Shown: positions 1 through 12,056, counted from the stretch's first letter. The stretch: 64,000 nucleotides of DNA from Enoplosus armatus (GCF_043641665.1 NC_092194.1:13617298-13681297), one strand, 5' to 3'. Program-made: numbers and translations. Notes: generated by a model not told the origin, from the letters alone.

Positions 1-313
1 TCTGTAACATAATATGGCTCATGAGTGTGATGGCGTGTGGAAAGAGACTGTTCTGTGTCTGTTTTGACACACAGAGCTGTGTAGCGCCTGCTAGGAGGAA
101 CGAGTAGAAGGAAATAGTTCATGTGTATGTTGTGAAGGATTTTCCTGTTTTTCTCAGTCTACATTTAATCAGATAGACTGTATTTATTTTATTTGTTTGT
201 TTAATTTTGTAAGTATTATTGACATAAGAAGCAACTTAATTGCTTAAATGAAGGTTGAGAGAGTGAAAGTTTTGACAAAATGTGCCTTCCACATTGTTTT
301 TTCATTGCATCAG

Positions 314-396
314 GTTTTCTAAAAGTTTTGAGGCAGAAGAGATGTTTCAAGAATATGAAGGAGACAAGTTAGTGATATGCAGTCGCAATCCTCTCT
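314..396 (+). other. Possible internal exon of an [12 protein letters not shown] gene
   Basis: An 83-nt open stretch lies between a good acceptor (T-rich tract ending TTGCATCAG at 313) and a strong donor (GTAAGT from 397). It encodes an acidic, coding-looking peptide beginning FSKSFEAEEMFQEYEGDK. No neighbouring exon could be linked to it and the family is not recognised. The splice sites and open frame could be chance, so this is only a candidate. Confidence 0.2.
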
Positions 397-799
397 GTAA
401 GTATCACCACACTGTCAAAAGCCATTCAGTAAAACAAGCAGTCGTCTCTTTTGCCCCTCTGAGGCTAACTTTGGCCATGTAGTCTGTCAGTCGGCATCAG
501 AGCAAAAAGACACAATATTCAACTCAGACAAGACATGCCTGTTATCTGTTTTTCTTACATTTCCATATCCATTTTACTTTTCATTTATCAGACATTCCTT
601 TAATGGTGGAAAATCTCAAAAAATCTCAGAAGCAGAAGTTGAGTTCTCACATAATAATCAGTTTCTATTGTGTCATATTTCAGATGTTTTTGAATAAAAT
701 GTTTAAGTGTGTTGCTGAGTTGGTTTTACAGCATATAAAAACTTAACTTAGTAATTGGTTTGATTCGTAGCACAGTTGGGAAAATTCTCTTATTTCTCA

Positions 800-949
800 A
801 CAGTATTTGCAGATACTGACAAAGTGGACGCTCACTTTGAAGTTGCGTAGTTCACTAAAATCTTTGGGGTCAACCTCAATTCCCCACTCTGCGAGCCGCT
901 GAATGATCACATATTCATCCCCAATCAAGTGGCTTTCTCCCACATTAGT
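800..949 (-). pseudogene. Unrecognised coding-like fragment, probably decayed
   Basis: A 50-codon open frame on the minus strand, bounded by TAA (950-952) and TGA (797-799), contains the coding-like segment GDEYVIIQRLAEWGIEVDP. A GTGAGC donor-like sequence follows the LRNFK codons. Just upstream on the same strand (about 960-1060) another frame reads NVFMCNEFLAVGGNSLEK, but a frame change and a stop separate the two. The composition looks like an old exon rather than intergenic DNA. I cannot name the family. It may belong to the same minus-strand relic as 4177-4516, but that is inference. Confidence 0.25.
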
Positions 950-1060
950 TTACCTCTCGCTCAGTTCTTCTCTAAACTATTGCCACCCACAGCCAGAAAC
1001 TCATTGCACATAAACACGTTTATATCACCATAAATGGCCGATTTCCTGATGTAGGTGAAA

Positions 1061-4000
1061 TGTTTTTTTATTTGTTCTGACGTTCAAATCACAGAGTGAA
1101 AACAAAACTCAAAGAGATGTTTGGACTGCAGCCGCCCGCCGGTAGTTTGACGCAATGCATAATGTCTTGTGATGGCTGGTTTGTTGATATGAAAAAGGGA
1201 TGTGAAATTGAATCCTATTTTTATTACCTCGTGTTTCATTTGCTCATTTTCCGTTGCCTTCATTTGAAAGCAAGATTAAAATTATACAACAGGCATTTGA
1301 AACCAGAGAGCAAAATATAAAGGATCACTTTCCAAAACCTATCTCACCCTGGAGTACAGAAACAACTGATTTTACCATCTCTGTCTCTATTACAGTAAAT
1401 ACAGCATACAATATTAGGTCTGTGTTTTCCTGCCAGGAACATTTGAGCCATCAGACGCCCAAAATTAAAAACAGGGGTTGAATTTTGCTTGGATTTCTGA
1501 AGAAATGACTTTCTGTTGCATGGCCGGCTGCGTCAGTGGTATCACACAGTGCTTGTCAAAGTTGCATTAGTGGTTTCAGACAAGAGCTCCCAGCGTCAGT
1601 CTTTTTGATTCCACCTCTCATGAGCTCTCATTCACACTCCATTCAAAGGCCCTGATTGGACCGGACAGCTGTGAAAACAATATATATAAACTACACGAGA
1701 GGAGCTGTGCCCTGTTGTCTCAAATCTGTGAGGAGTTATGAAACAGGGGAACGGGGGCGGGATCAGCACAGAGTTATGGAGCTCACAGACTGGAAAAAAC
1801 TTTAAGAGACAAGCAGAAGGAGACAGGAAATGAGCTGAGTATTTCTCGAAGAGGAGCATGAGCCTTGCCGCCCCCTCGTCCAGACATTTTTTTATATACC
1901 TCATTACACACCACTGAGACATAACTAACAGCAGCAGACAGAGTTGTAGTCTGCTCTCGTGATTACTCAAAGACCTTTCAGTTTGCTATGATAAATTACT
2001 TCACTATGTAAAGGATTCATAGTGTGGGGGAGAGGTTTAGATCACACACAATGAAGTGATAGGGCCTTTAAATGTGATAAATGTTATGTTTGGACATACA
2101 GTAGGTATAGTGTGCTAAAGGGTCATATTACAAAACATATTTTTTCACTCACCCCATCTACCCAAGCAGATTTTATTTGCTAAGGTTTTGAGATAACCAC
2201 CACTAAGACTTCTGTTGCCACCCCCAAAACAATGAACTGTGTTTGTGGTGCTCATATCATCGGAAAATTACATTTTAAAGACCTACAGTAACAGCAGCCT
2301 GCATTTCCAGAAATTTGGTTAGTCAGGATAAACCACGAGCTGTCAACATTTAACAGTATTTTTATGTTCAGTGGAAAAATAGTTTTTAATGAAAACTGTC
2401 AACAATACAACAGAAACAAGCTGCACCATTTTACTTTAAGTTTAGTTCTCCACCAGCACGTAATATACTGCAGCTAGCACACAGAAACATGCACACGACT
2501 TCAGATGGCAAACCACAGTAAAATTCCTTACACAAATGTTTTCATTGGCAGTATTTTGGTATTATTACAGACTGGTGGGTAAAACCATTGAGAGCATGGG
2601 CCAAAAGAGAGGAGGTATTTCTGGGCAGCAACGGTGCAGATCATTCTCTGAAAACAAAACACTAAATAAAACCGTTTGATGGGGGACATTTCTTTGGAAG
2701 AGAGATTACATATCTGTAACCTGAAAGGTTGTGCAATTGATATCGTGGCTGGAACACTTGTCAGAAATGCAGTAAATGTTCTTTCAAGAGCCAAAGTAAT
2801 GATTTGCTGCAGTTGTTTGTGGGACTATTTTCAACCTTTTCCTCCAGATTTTCTTTTGTTCTTCACCTAATTTAACAGTTTTATAATCAGCCTATTGGAA
2901 CACCTGATGCAGCCAAATATAGCTTCCATTGCACTAATTATACTCCAGTCATAACAAGTCACATACCCAGATATCATCAAGCAACATGCTACAGTGGATA
3001 GTGAATATTATTATATTCTGATATTCTGATATTAACCCTGGCTATTAGAGGATTTCCATTGTTTGTAATAAATGTGTTGCATAACTACTTTTGTTTCATT
3101 GTTTGAATATCAAGTTTCCCTTGTTATGCATTTGGTTCGAAGGAAATGTCTTGGAAAAGTGTGATGAGTGGGAAGTAAATACTTCACAATACACTCACTG
3201 GTACAAAGACTAATCAAGCATACAAAAGAATAAAAACATCCATCAAATAAGAAATGTTATTCTTATCATTTCAAGAAACAAGGAAAGGGTGGATGAGAAA
3301 AGGAGGAAACAATATCTCCATAGCAACACCAGGAAGTCTCATTACTGTGCTGTTATTAGATTGGATGACAGACAACCTACTTTGAACTGCCATAGGAAAC
3401 GAATGCTGGGTGAGTGAATGGCGCCAGCACCAACTGGAAATCTACAACTGAATGATAAATGACGACTGGGCTCCCACCTGCTGGAGGTCACTTTGAGGTC
3501 ACTCTTTTGGGCCTTTTCCTAAAATATGGTTATGGCTTCATGTGTGATATCAGTTAGATTTCTAACGTATACATTACAGAATATCATGAGGGAGTTCTTC
3601 AATGTCTGTGTGTGTGTGTGTTTAGGACCAACAGGAAATGGCAAAACTGAAATACAACATTGCAACATTATTTTAAGGAAGCTCACAATCATGGCCATGC
3701 TTTTACTGCACGTTAATCACATGAACATGACACACCAGATCAGTTTTCACGTATTACTGACTGCTTTTAAGCCCTTTGTCTATTACAATCAATGCTAACT
3801 TGAAAATGGCCTTTGGTTTAAAGTACATTCTCCCTATTTAGCTGCACTGTGAGATCTTAATGTCTCTAAATAGCCATGTTGTTTATCCAAATGCTGTCAC
3901 TGAGATAAATGAAAATCTCAGTCCTCATATGAGAGCTGGTAATCACAGGCTTGATGATTGAGCCATTCCACATCATTAGCAATGGACACATGTCTATTTG

Positions 4001-4176
4001 TACACAGTATAGAAAATCTGTAATAATTGGTCTATTACAAATCTTAGTTTGGTAGATTAGGAAGAGATTGGATTGACATCACAACAGAGGGAAAAGGTCT
4101 GAATCCTTCTAGTGTGCCACATCAAGAAGATGCCGAATGGGTAAATTGTTTTGACTTTGCCATTCACCATTTCTAT
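1061..4176. other. Intergenic stretch, no recognisable gene
   Basis: About 3 kb of AT-rich sequence with only short open frames that lack splice context or family motifs. A short TG run lies at about 3605-3620. Nothing else can be supported by eye. Confidence 0.5.
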
Positions 4177-4516
4177 CTATAAAATAACAGCCATGACAGC
4201 GACTATCACCACCAGTAGGAAGACATTGCGTTGCCAGTCCTGTGGTTTTGGAGGAGTCAAAGTTGAGGAAACAAAACACCCTCTTGAAGGACGAAAAGGA
4301 GCATCCTCACGTCTCAGGTTGTCGGCCATGTTTTCAAATGTCTTGTCGTAACCTAATGTTTCACCTTGTAGATGTCAAATTTTCATTGTGCCAGATGAAG
4401 TCGATTCCCTCTCTGATCTGATGATTATAGATGATCCAGGAAGCGGAAGCTCGGAAATTGCTTTTGTGAAACCGCGACAATCATTTTATTCTCTATCGTA
4501 GTGATCAAAAGGTAAG
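4177..4516 (-). pseudogene. Unrecognised membrane-protein gene remnant
   Basis: Read on the minus strand, three consecutive pieces in three frames all look coding. The first follows an acceptor-like TTCCTACAG and runs 4516 to about 4428 (ITTIENKMIVAVSQKQFPSF). The second is about 4441-4364 (IIYNHQIREGIDFIWHN). The third runs 4374-4177, starts near GETLGYDKTFENMADN, and ends after a hydrophobic segment, RNVFLLVVIVAVMAVIL, at a TAG stop. The hydrophobic run suggests a C-terminal transmembrane helix. The frame changes without clear introns suggest a decayed gene. Further coding-like text continues upstream to about 4770. I do not recognise the protein. Short mis-read introns are an alternative explanation. 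Confidence 0.3.
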
Positions 4517-5204
4517 CTGTAGGAATACACAAATCACATATCAAAGATCTGTCAGGAATGTGTGTTTGCACGCATTTGATTGGCAGACAAAGTGCCTGGC
4601 CAGATGACTTTACGTTGTGTTTTTTCATGCAGTGCTTCCTCTGGACTTCTGTCCAGTGACGTTTCTCTGTGTAACAACATCCCTATCAAAATGCACTTCT
4701 GAAGACTGCAAATGGATTCATTTCTCTCTGATGCACAGTGGTCCGTACATAAACACCTCTTCCCCATAACATTAAGTGGCTTTCATTATAGTCCAAGCAT
4801 GCATGTAGTCTAATGCTGAGGAAATAACATCACTATGCTCATATGTCAGATGTTTATGTAATGGGAAATATATTTGAAATTGTTGTGATCATCATTATTA
4901 TTACCAACAAAATATCCAATAATTTCTCAAATATGAGGCTTTTTTTGTTGTTATTTACACTGACAAGACAAGACAAACGACACCTACCCACTTTGAAACT
5001 TTAACTTCCAACTCAAGTGGCTGCATACTGAAAACAAAACAGGAAAGATTAAAAGCATAGATGTAATCACAACACAATTTTTTCAACTTCATTATCCATG
5101 TCAGATCACAAGCTCACAGACATGCTGTGTATGATCTTACTAAAAGGAGGACAAACAGGAGAGAGAGAGAAGGAAAGTGTGCAGACTGAAGTATGACGTT
5201 TTGG

Positions 5205-5333
5205 CTGACATCAGTTTAATTACTGTTTCCTTTAAGAGAGCGAGTCAGAGACAGACTGAGTAGAGTAAGGGAGGGTTCTGGAGCAGTGTAGCTGGGCATC
5301 TGGACATTTCACATCTGGACTTACTCAGGAGGA
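5205..5333 (+). promoter_or_regulatory. Leader/promoter block of first bdkrb2-like gene
   Basis: This block upstream of the first ATG is clearly related to the block at 18315-18438 before the third bdkrb2-like gene. Shared pieces are TGACATCA, a GTTTCC stretch, CTTTAAGAGAGCGA followed by GTCAGAGACAGAC or a close match, and a TCTGGACATTT..ACATCTGGACTT motif next to the ATG. Conservation in two paralogues suggests the shared 5' UTR and proximal promoter. The transcription start cannot be placed. Confidence 0.5.
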
Positions 5334-8066
5334 ATGACTCTTCAACCTACAAGGTATATAAAAACTTAATTTAGTTTATATATTGTAAAATATTTCACAT
5401 TAGCATTGATACATGATTTCTTACATACAGTGGTGTTGTGCTTTATAATAATTTTATGTAATTAACAATGTAACAATGAAACTTGTTTAAAATGTATTGA
5501 CATGTGTGAAGAAACCTGAAGGATACCTTGACACTAGTGAAATACATCCAAAACTAACTCAAGGAGATAATAAAACTGGAACCCTACAAGTACAGACATG
5601 TCTTTTATCATCTCGTCTATTTCTACCAACTCTTCTTTGGTATATTGATTTTGGTTTGTGCTACTGATACACAAAAAGTAGCAGTAATAGATGTGTTGGT
5701 GGAATGGAAAATTGAATGAAAATTACATTGATTGCAGTACATCATATTTGAGCTCAGTTTTGGCCCCAAGTAAGAGAAGATATACTAAGGACCATAAACT
5801 TTATACATGTCAAACATTTGGTTTTTGTAAAGCACATGTTGCACTTTGCAACAGTTGCTTATGGGTGCAGTTTGCCCACTGCCACAGAGCTGGTATCTTC
5901 TACTTACAACAACAAAAACAAACTCTTTGGTGACACATTTGATGTAGACTTATACTCTTACGCACTTAAATTGGAGCTCTATTGATTGTTATTGAGTCTT
6001 CATACATGCAAAAACATTCTCATATGTACTGACTATCATTTAAAACTACAGTTGACTTCGACACAATGGCTTAGTGCAAAACAGATTTGAGTCGGATGAT
6101 ATCTCCTACTGTGCAGAGCAAAATCAAACACCCCCAGGGTGAACAGAGCCGAGCCTGTTGCTCATTATAGGACCATGGCAAACGCTGTACTACGTGACTT
6201 AAACACAGGTACAATGGAAATACTTGCAATAATACAATTAGTAATTCCAATAGCAGTTAGATATACAGAATAGAGATAGGCATCTAAATACACTGTTCTG
6301 CTTTATGATTGGCCCTTGAGGATGATGATGATGATGGTCAGCTGTTTGCAGAGGATCAATTACTACAGTAATTGTTCAGTCGTGTTGTTGTGGTAGCTTA
6401 TGTTATTTTAGTTCACTACAAAGCTCACTGCTTGAAAGTAACAAGCTGTAAAAGAAAAAACTGTTCAACTCTGCTACTCTGGAAACATAAAGGTCAAGTC
6501 GGGGGATGACCCTATAATGAACATTTCCCCAGTGGGCAAAGGCAAAAACAATCCCAACAGCACATCACACAGTTGAACCCAATAATCACAGACAGAAATG
6601 CAAAGGAAAGTCAGTGAAAAACCAATAAATGTCCAATTTTAACATTACAAGTTTGATTTCATTTATGTAGTGGTGTATTTTCAAGGCAGTGTAAATGTTG
6701 CCCGGGGCTGTGACAGTACACAGTGTGCATATGTCTTGAACATGAACGTTGTTGTTATTAAGCATGTCAGTCGGCTACATTTCCTGAAAAGTTCCAAATA
6801 AGAAAGATTTGAATATTTTTTTCTTATCATATGTTGTCTTTGTTCAAATGTTTGTTTTAAGGGAATATCTCGACTTTTTGTGAAATAAAATTATTCTGCA
6901 GAGAGTTAGGATCAATGACAGGTATCGATCTTCTCATCTAACTCTCGGAAAGAAATCAAAAAAGCATAAAAATGTGAAACTGTTGCTTTAATGTCAGTCT
7001 TTCATTGTCTTTGTTTTATGTTGTCCACAGCGTCCCAGACTTCAGCATCGCAGCTTTATATGGAGACCAAAACAACACCAATGGCACTCATTGTCCTGAT
7101 ACGGATGCCTGGGAGTGGCTCAACACCAGTCAGCCGGTGTACATCCTGCTCATCTCTGTGCTGGGAATCGTGTTTAATATGTTTGTCCTGATGGTTTTCT
7201 GCCTTCATAAGAAGGCCTGCACCGTGGCTGAGATCTACTTGAGCAATCTGGCCGCTGCTGACCTTGTCCTGGTGTCCTGTTTGCCTTTCTGGGCTGTCAA
7301 CATATCCAACGATTTCAACTGGCCTTTTGGTCTGTTCCTGTGCAAAGTCGTCAACGTGGGCATTAAGATGAACGCCTACTGCAGCATCTACTTCCTCGTT
7401 CTGGTTAGCATAGATCGTTATGTGGCACTGGTGCATACAATGTCCCATGGCAGAATGCGTAGGCCAAAATATGCCAAACTGGGCTGTTTGCTGATGTGGG
7501 GTTTCGGCTTGCTCCTGAGTGTCCCAACACTCATCTTCAGGGAAGTGAGCCATTTCCCTGAGTATGGTGTACATGCATGCTATCTGCACTACCCAAATCA
7601 CACTATAGAGCTGCTCTGTGATGGGATGTTGATCGTTTTTAGCTTCATCCTCCCCATTTTGATTATCTCATTCTGCACTGTCAAGATTATTCAGGCTTTG
7701 AAGATCCAGGCAATACAGAGGTTCAATGCTGAGAAAACAGAGCAGAGGGCCACCACTCTGGTGCTGGTGGTCCTCCTGGCGTTCCTGATCTGCTGGGTGC
7801 CTTTTCACATGATCACCGCACTGGACGTGCTCTTACGAGCTGATGTCATGGGAGGGTGTCACCTCATCAGTGCCCTAGAAATCTGCAACCAGATCTTCAC
7901 CTACTTAGCCTTCTTCAACAGTGTTCTCAACCCCATCCTATACGTCATTGTAGGAAAGAACTTCCGGAAAAAAGTTCAGGAAGTCTTCAAGCAATGGAGC
8001 ATTAAGAGAACAGCAACCTCCGAGTCCACACGTTCACTGTCCTCTACACTGAAGACTTTGGTATAA
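5334..8066 (+). CDS. bdkrb2: B2 bradykinin receptor-like GPCR (paralogue 1)
   Basis: Class A rhodopsin-like receptor for kinin peptides, expected at the plasma membrane and coupling mainly to Gq. Two coding exons are inferred: 5334-5353 (20 nt, donor GTATAT) and 7031-8066 (acceptor TTGTCCACAG). The split serine codon AG|C restores frame and gives 351 residues. The N terminus has NNT and NGT glycosylation sequons and a Cys (THCPDTDAW) that can pair with ECL3. All seven helices are visible, with LHKKACTVAEIYLSNLAAAD at ICL1/TM2, DRYVAL at the end of TM3, CWVPF in TM6 and NPILY in TM7. The TM6 acidic residue (ALDVL) is kept and the TM7-side one is Glu (ALEICNQ). A polyadenylation signal lies at 8617-8622. 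Confident on family; orthology among the fish B2-like copies is less certain. Confidence 0.9.
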
Positions 8067-8616
8067 AATCCTTCTATCAAAAGCACTGTTCCCCTCAAAA
8101 ATAGACTTTGCAGACGACTGTGGTCAGTCATTTAATAGTCATGCGCCAATGTAAAGGATTAGATTAGACCTGTAGTGGACGTAATTGTTTAGTAATGAGA
8201 CCAAATCACCCTTCCTCAAATCAATCTTTGATGAGACTAAAGATAAACTCTCTCTAGCTTTAATTATTTTTAGGAAATGTAATCATATGTGCAGGGACAT
8301 ACAAGGCTCGACTGAATGTGAAGGAGTTACAGATGGCAAACAAAAGTGTTATTGTGTCTCAACCATGTTAAATAAGTGTCACTTATCATGAGCTGGAGAC
8401 CCTGACCAAAAACAATTGCTTTTCTCTCTTATACAACAGTTGCACCACATGCAGTAAACTAAAGCTAGCTCCATGTTACAAACATTGGCATCAGTATCTT
8501 GAATGTACAGGTGGTGTGATCTAAATCAGCCTGGTTGCTGTAAAATATTTTATGTAAATAGTTTTTATATTCTGTCTTGTATTGATGACTACAGTTTTTT
8601 CTGTACATAATCGTAA

Positions 8617-8622
8617 AATAAA
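8617..8622 (+). terminator. Candidate polyadenylation signal
   Basis: AATAAA about 550 nt after the stop of the first bdkrb2-like gene, followed by a GT/T-rich stretch (ATGTCTTGTTG) typical of a downstream element. It is the first canonical hexamer with this context in the 3' flank. Confidence 0.45.
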
Positions 8623-8639
8623 ACATACATATGGTTTTA

Positions 8640-9770
8640 TGGATGTCTTGTTGAATCTTTATTATGCATTTAATTGTTAAGTTGAGCACAAAAACGCAAA
8701 AACCAGAACGCAAGAAAGTCCCAACAACTGCTTGCTAAGTGTTTTCTGGTGTTTCTGACTCATTGTCTGCAGAGTTAAAAACGGGATTCTGTCAAAGAGT
8801 TTCCAGTGGTGACACACAAACATGCTCCTTTTTCTTGGCAGTATGGACATCAGTTGTCTCATTATACATTTCTCGCCACACCACCATTTAATGGCCCAAT
8901 GTTGACTCATTGTGGGCTGTGGGCTCGGGTACACCCCTAGTTGTCCCCGAAATGAAGGCATGACATGCCAAACAGGAAATCTTTGTTAGGAGTCAGGCTT
9001 TACCACCAATGCCAAGGCTGGAAATTGTTGTGGAACAAAAAACATGCAGGCAGACAAAGTTACCTCAAAGGGTGAAACGTACGCTGAAAATACACAATTT
9101 GACCTCGTTTTGTCTGACTTTCAGGATTATGTTACTATGCTTTTCCCTCAGTTCTTTCAAATCTGGATTATATATTCTTCTTTGTTGAGAGGTGTTAATT
9201 GGGTCTGCATTTTTCCGTCAAATTGAAACTAATTTGCAAAGGAATCACTATACTGTATACTGTATATCCTCTATTTGTTTTGACTATTTTGTTCAAAATT
9301 GTGCTTACAAAAAATAAGGAATTCGTATTCTGTTTTTCTCCAGTGACTGTCTCCACACTTCCATTTCTCCGTGACTCCGTACGTTACCCTTTGATTCGAA
9401 TTACAACACAGAGCTTAGGTCACATGTGAGTGTAGACAACTGAACCCATGAAAGAAAGACAGCTATAGCTAACTAGACCCCCTTCTGTCTATAACGCAGT
9501 ATTAACACAACAGAGAGTATGCAGGAGCTCCAGATGACTCCGCAGGAGTTAATGTAACATGAACAAAGAGTAATGTCTTGTGGGTATCAGTGCTAACTTC
9601 CACTTTCTAAGGGGAATAAAACCGCAACCATATGATTGTTGTCAAACGTTGTAAAGAGACAGGCGGTTTGAATCGCAAACGGTACACAACCAAGGCTTGT
9701 TGAAAAGGTGGAAAACCGTCTTGTATCAACGTTCAAAGGCTATACAGGACGATGACTTACTCCAGTCAGT
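8640..9770. other. Intergenic stretch, no recognisable gene
   Basis: AT-rich DNA between the first and second receptor genes. Open frames are short and without motifs. No element was [16 protein letters not shown] the repeat that begins near 9776. Confidence 0.5.
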
Positions 9771-9775
9771 AGTAT

Positions 9776-10440
9776 ACAATGTCAAGTCATTTTATTTATA
9801 CAGCCCAATATCACAAATCACAAATTTGCCTCAAGGGGCTTTACAATCTGTTCAGCATTCGACACCCTCTATCCTTAGACCCTTGACTTGAATAAGGGAA
9901 AAACTCACCCGAAAGACCGTTTAACAGGGATAAAATGGAAGAAACCTCAGGAAGAGCAACAGAGGAGGGATCCCTGTCCCAAGACACACAGACATGCAAT
10001 AGATGTTGTGTGTACACAATAGACCAACATTGTAAAATTACAGCATGAATAAGCATGATGACAAAATTATAAATAGATTGTAAACACATATGAAGAATAG
10101 ATTCAGGAGGATGTCGAGCACCGGCAGGTGTCGCCAAACAGACCTAAGCCACATGACCTCCTGTCCACCACAGAGGCCTGGAAGAGGACAGACTATACAA
10201 ACACACAAGAGGCAAAACTCAAGCACACCATTCACACAGAGAGGAGAAAGGACAACATGCACACAAGGGAGATAGAGAGACAAGAGGTCCCAGGGCGACC
10301 GATGGTCCAGCACAGACAAGCCTGAGTGAAAAGAGAGGACAAGGAGGAGAAACTAGGAAGAGAGAGAGAGAGAGCGAGAGAGAGAGAGAGAGGCACACAG
10401 CTGCGCACAAACAAACAGAGGGTTAGAGAGATCCATGCAA
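9776..10440 (+). repeat. Interspersed repeat typical of percomorph fish
   Basis: The block starts with TTTTATTTATACAGCCCAAT and ATCACAAATTTGCCTCAAGG, then GAAGAAACCTCAGGAAGAGC and GAGGAGGGATCCCTGTCCCA. I recognise this as a very common teleost interspersed sequence, although I cannot give its formal family name. It ends in a GA-rich low-complexity part (about 10357-10394, GAGAGA runs). It has no coding capacity; the open frames across it are low-complexity artefacts. Confidence 0.7.
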
Positions 10441-10981
10441 GTTGACAGTGTGTCTCCGAGTAAAGCCGGCCCTCAAATGTCACTCAACAGCTGCCATGAG
10501 AAACGCCTCACCAGATGCTGTTATTCTATTTTATTCCAAAAATATTTGCACAATAGCTGCAGTATCATCTTAGTTTATATCTTAGAATTCAAGTTTCGGT
10601 TGGACTTTAATATATAAATGATCATAATCATGCTGTCTGTCCATACAGGTATGAATGTTCTGCCCGGGTTCTTTTCAACCACAGACGCTCCCTATAGTAG
10701 CTGTTGCTAAGACTCTCCTCTTTGACGACGGCATGTCTATCCTCTGACTGATAAACCTTCATTATCCACACTCCATTAGATCTATTATCCCTTCACACTT
10801 TGGAATTCAAACCATGACGTGAAGTTAGCGACACATACATTACAACCTGTGTTGACACAGTTAAAAGGTTTTACTGGTACATGTATTACTTTTGAACACA
10901 CCCTCATTTTTCCACCTCTAAAATCGTTGTTACTGTGCGACAGCTTTCACAGTGAGCCACAATTCAGCAGGTGGGTTACTT

Positions 10982-12010
10982 ATGGAGAGCGCCGCAAGAG
11001 CAGAGATCGTCTGCAACCACACAGATGCATGGGACTGGGTTTACACCATGCAGCCTGCCTACATGTCCATCATCTGCCTTCTTGGAGTGATCGGCAACTC
11101 CTTTGTGCTTTGTGTGTTCTGTCTCCAGAAGCGGCGCAGCTCCGTGGCCGACATCTACCTGAGTAACCTGGCAGCAGCTGATCTCCTCATGGTTTCCTGC
11201 CTGCCGTTCTGGGTAGCAACCATTGTCAACAAGTTCCACTGGAGGTTTGGGGAGCCCATGTGCCAGCTTATCAACATCATCATAGGGATGAATTATTATT
11301 GCAGTGTGCTGTTCCTTATGCTTGTGAGTGTGGACAGATATCTGGCCCTCACTAGACCCCTCACCCAGGGGCGGGAGAGACGGGCCTTCTGGGCACGTGG
11401 GATTTGCTTCAGTATCTGGATTGCTGGGGTCTTGCTCAGCTTCCCTGCTATCCTCTTCCGCTCCGTCCAGTTCTTCCCTCACCTGGGCATTGACGCATGC
11501 TACCTAGCGTATCCCCATGAAGGCTGGAGACTGCGCTACAACATGACTGTCAGCATAGTAGGCTTCGTCATCCCTGTTCCCATTGTATCCTTCTGTAGCT
11601 ACCACATCACCAAAGTCCTTCGGACCAGCCAGAAGATGAGAAGAGGCAGCAGAGGCAGTGTGGAAAGGAAGGCGGCGTATCTTGTGCTCGTCGTTCTGGC
11701 TGTGTTCGTTCTCTGCTGGCTGCCCTACCAGATTCTGATCTTCTTGGACACCTTGGATCATTACGAGGTCATTTCTGGATGTACGTGGGCGACCGTGTTG
11801 GACATTGGCAACCAGTTAGCTACTTACCTTGGCTATAGTAACAGCTCATTGAATCCTTTCCTGTATGTGATTGTGGGGAAGCACTTCAAGCAGAGGGCGA
11901 GGGAAGTGTTTAGACTTGTGTTGTGTAGGAGGAAACGGCAATGGGGGAAGTCTGGTCATTCCAATGTCAACCTCAACTCAACTAAACAAACTGAGAGTAC
12001 TAAAATCTAA
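10982..12010 (+). CDS. bdkrb1: B1 bradykinin receptor
   Basis: Kinin B1-type GPCR; in mammals B1 is the inflammation-inducible receptor for des-Arg kinins. The coding exon gives 342 residues from ATG 10982. The frame is open further upstream to 10952 without another ATG, and a TTTCACAG acceptor-like site there sits at about the same place as the intron in the B2-like genes, so a short upstream coding exon is possible. The YPHEGWRLRYN segment in ECL2/TM5, HITKVLRTSQK in ICL3 and NSSLNPFLY in TM7 resemble B1 more than B2. DRYLAL follows TM3 and CWLPYQ is in TM6. Cys pairs are present in the N terminus (IVCNHT), TM3, ECL2 and ECL3 (SGC). Both acidic ligand-side residues (FLDTL and VLDIGNQ) are kept. 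The C tail is basic and Ser/Asn rich. Confidence 0.88.
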   Translation: MESAARAEIVCNHTDAWDWVYTMQPAYMSIICLLGVIGNSFVLCVFCLQKRRSSVADIYLSNLAAADLLMVSCLPFWVATIVNKFHWRFGEPMCQLINIIIGMNYYCSVLFLMLVSVDRYLALTRPLTQGRERRAFWARGICFSIWIAGVLLSFPAILFRSVQFFPHLGIDACYLAYPHEGWRLRYNMTVSIVGFVIPVPIVSFCSYHITKVLRTSQKMRRGSRGSVERKAAYLVLVVLAVFVLCWLPYQILIFLDTLDHYEVISGCTWATVLDIGNQLATYLGYSNSSLNPFLYVIVGKHFKQRAREVFRLVLCRRKRQWGKSGHSNVNLNSTKQTESTKI

Positions 12011-12050
12011 ATCTATCTAGACTGAAAAATTTGATCAGAAACAGCTGTTA

Positions 12051-12056
12051 AATAAA
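12051..12056 (+). terminator. Candidate polyadenylation signal of bdkrb1
   Basis: AATAAA 41 nt after the bdkrb1 stop codon. A second AATAAA at 12859-12864 (TCAATAAAGTATC) is a plausible distal site and would give an 850-nt 3' UTR. Confidence 0.35.

Noticed and set aside
7056..7601. 181-codon minus-strand open frame across the first bdkrb2-like exon, and a similar 210-codon one at 19856-20488
   Set aside because: Both are antisense shadows of conserved GPCR codons and appear in both paralogues because the sense strand is conserved. They have no family resemblance or splice context.
10219..10483. Leu/Ser-rich minus-strand frames
   Set aside because: Translations of the GA-rich tail of the interspersed repeat.
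10976..11482. 168-codon minus-strand frame over bdkrb1
   Set aside because: Antisense shadow of the receptor exon.
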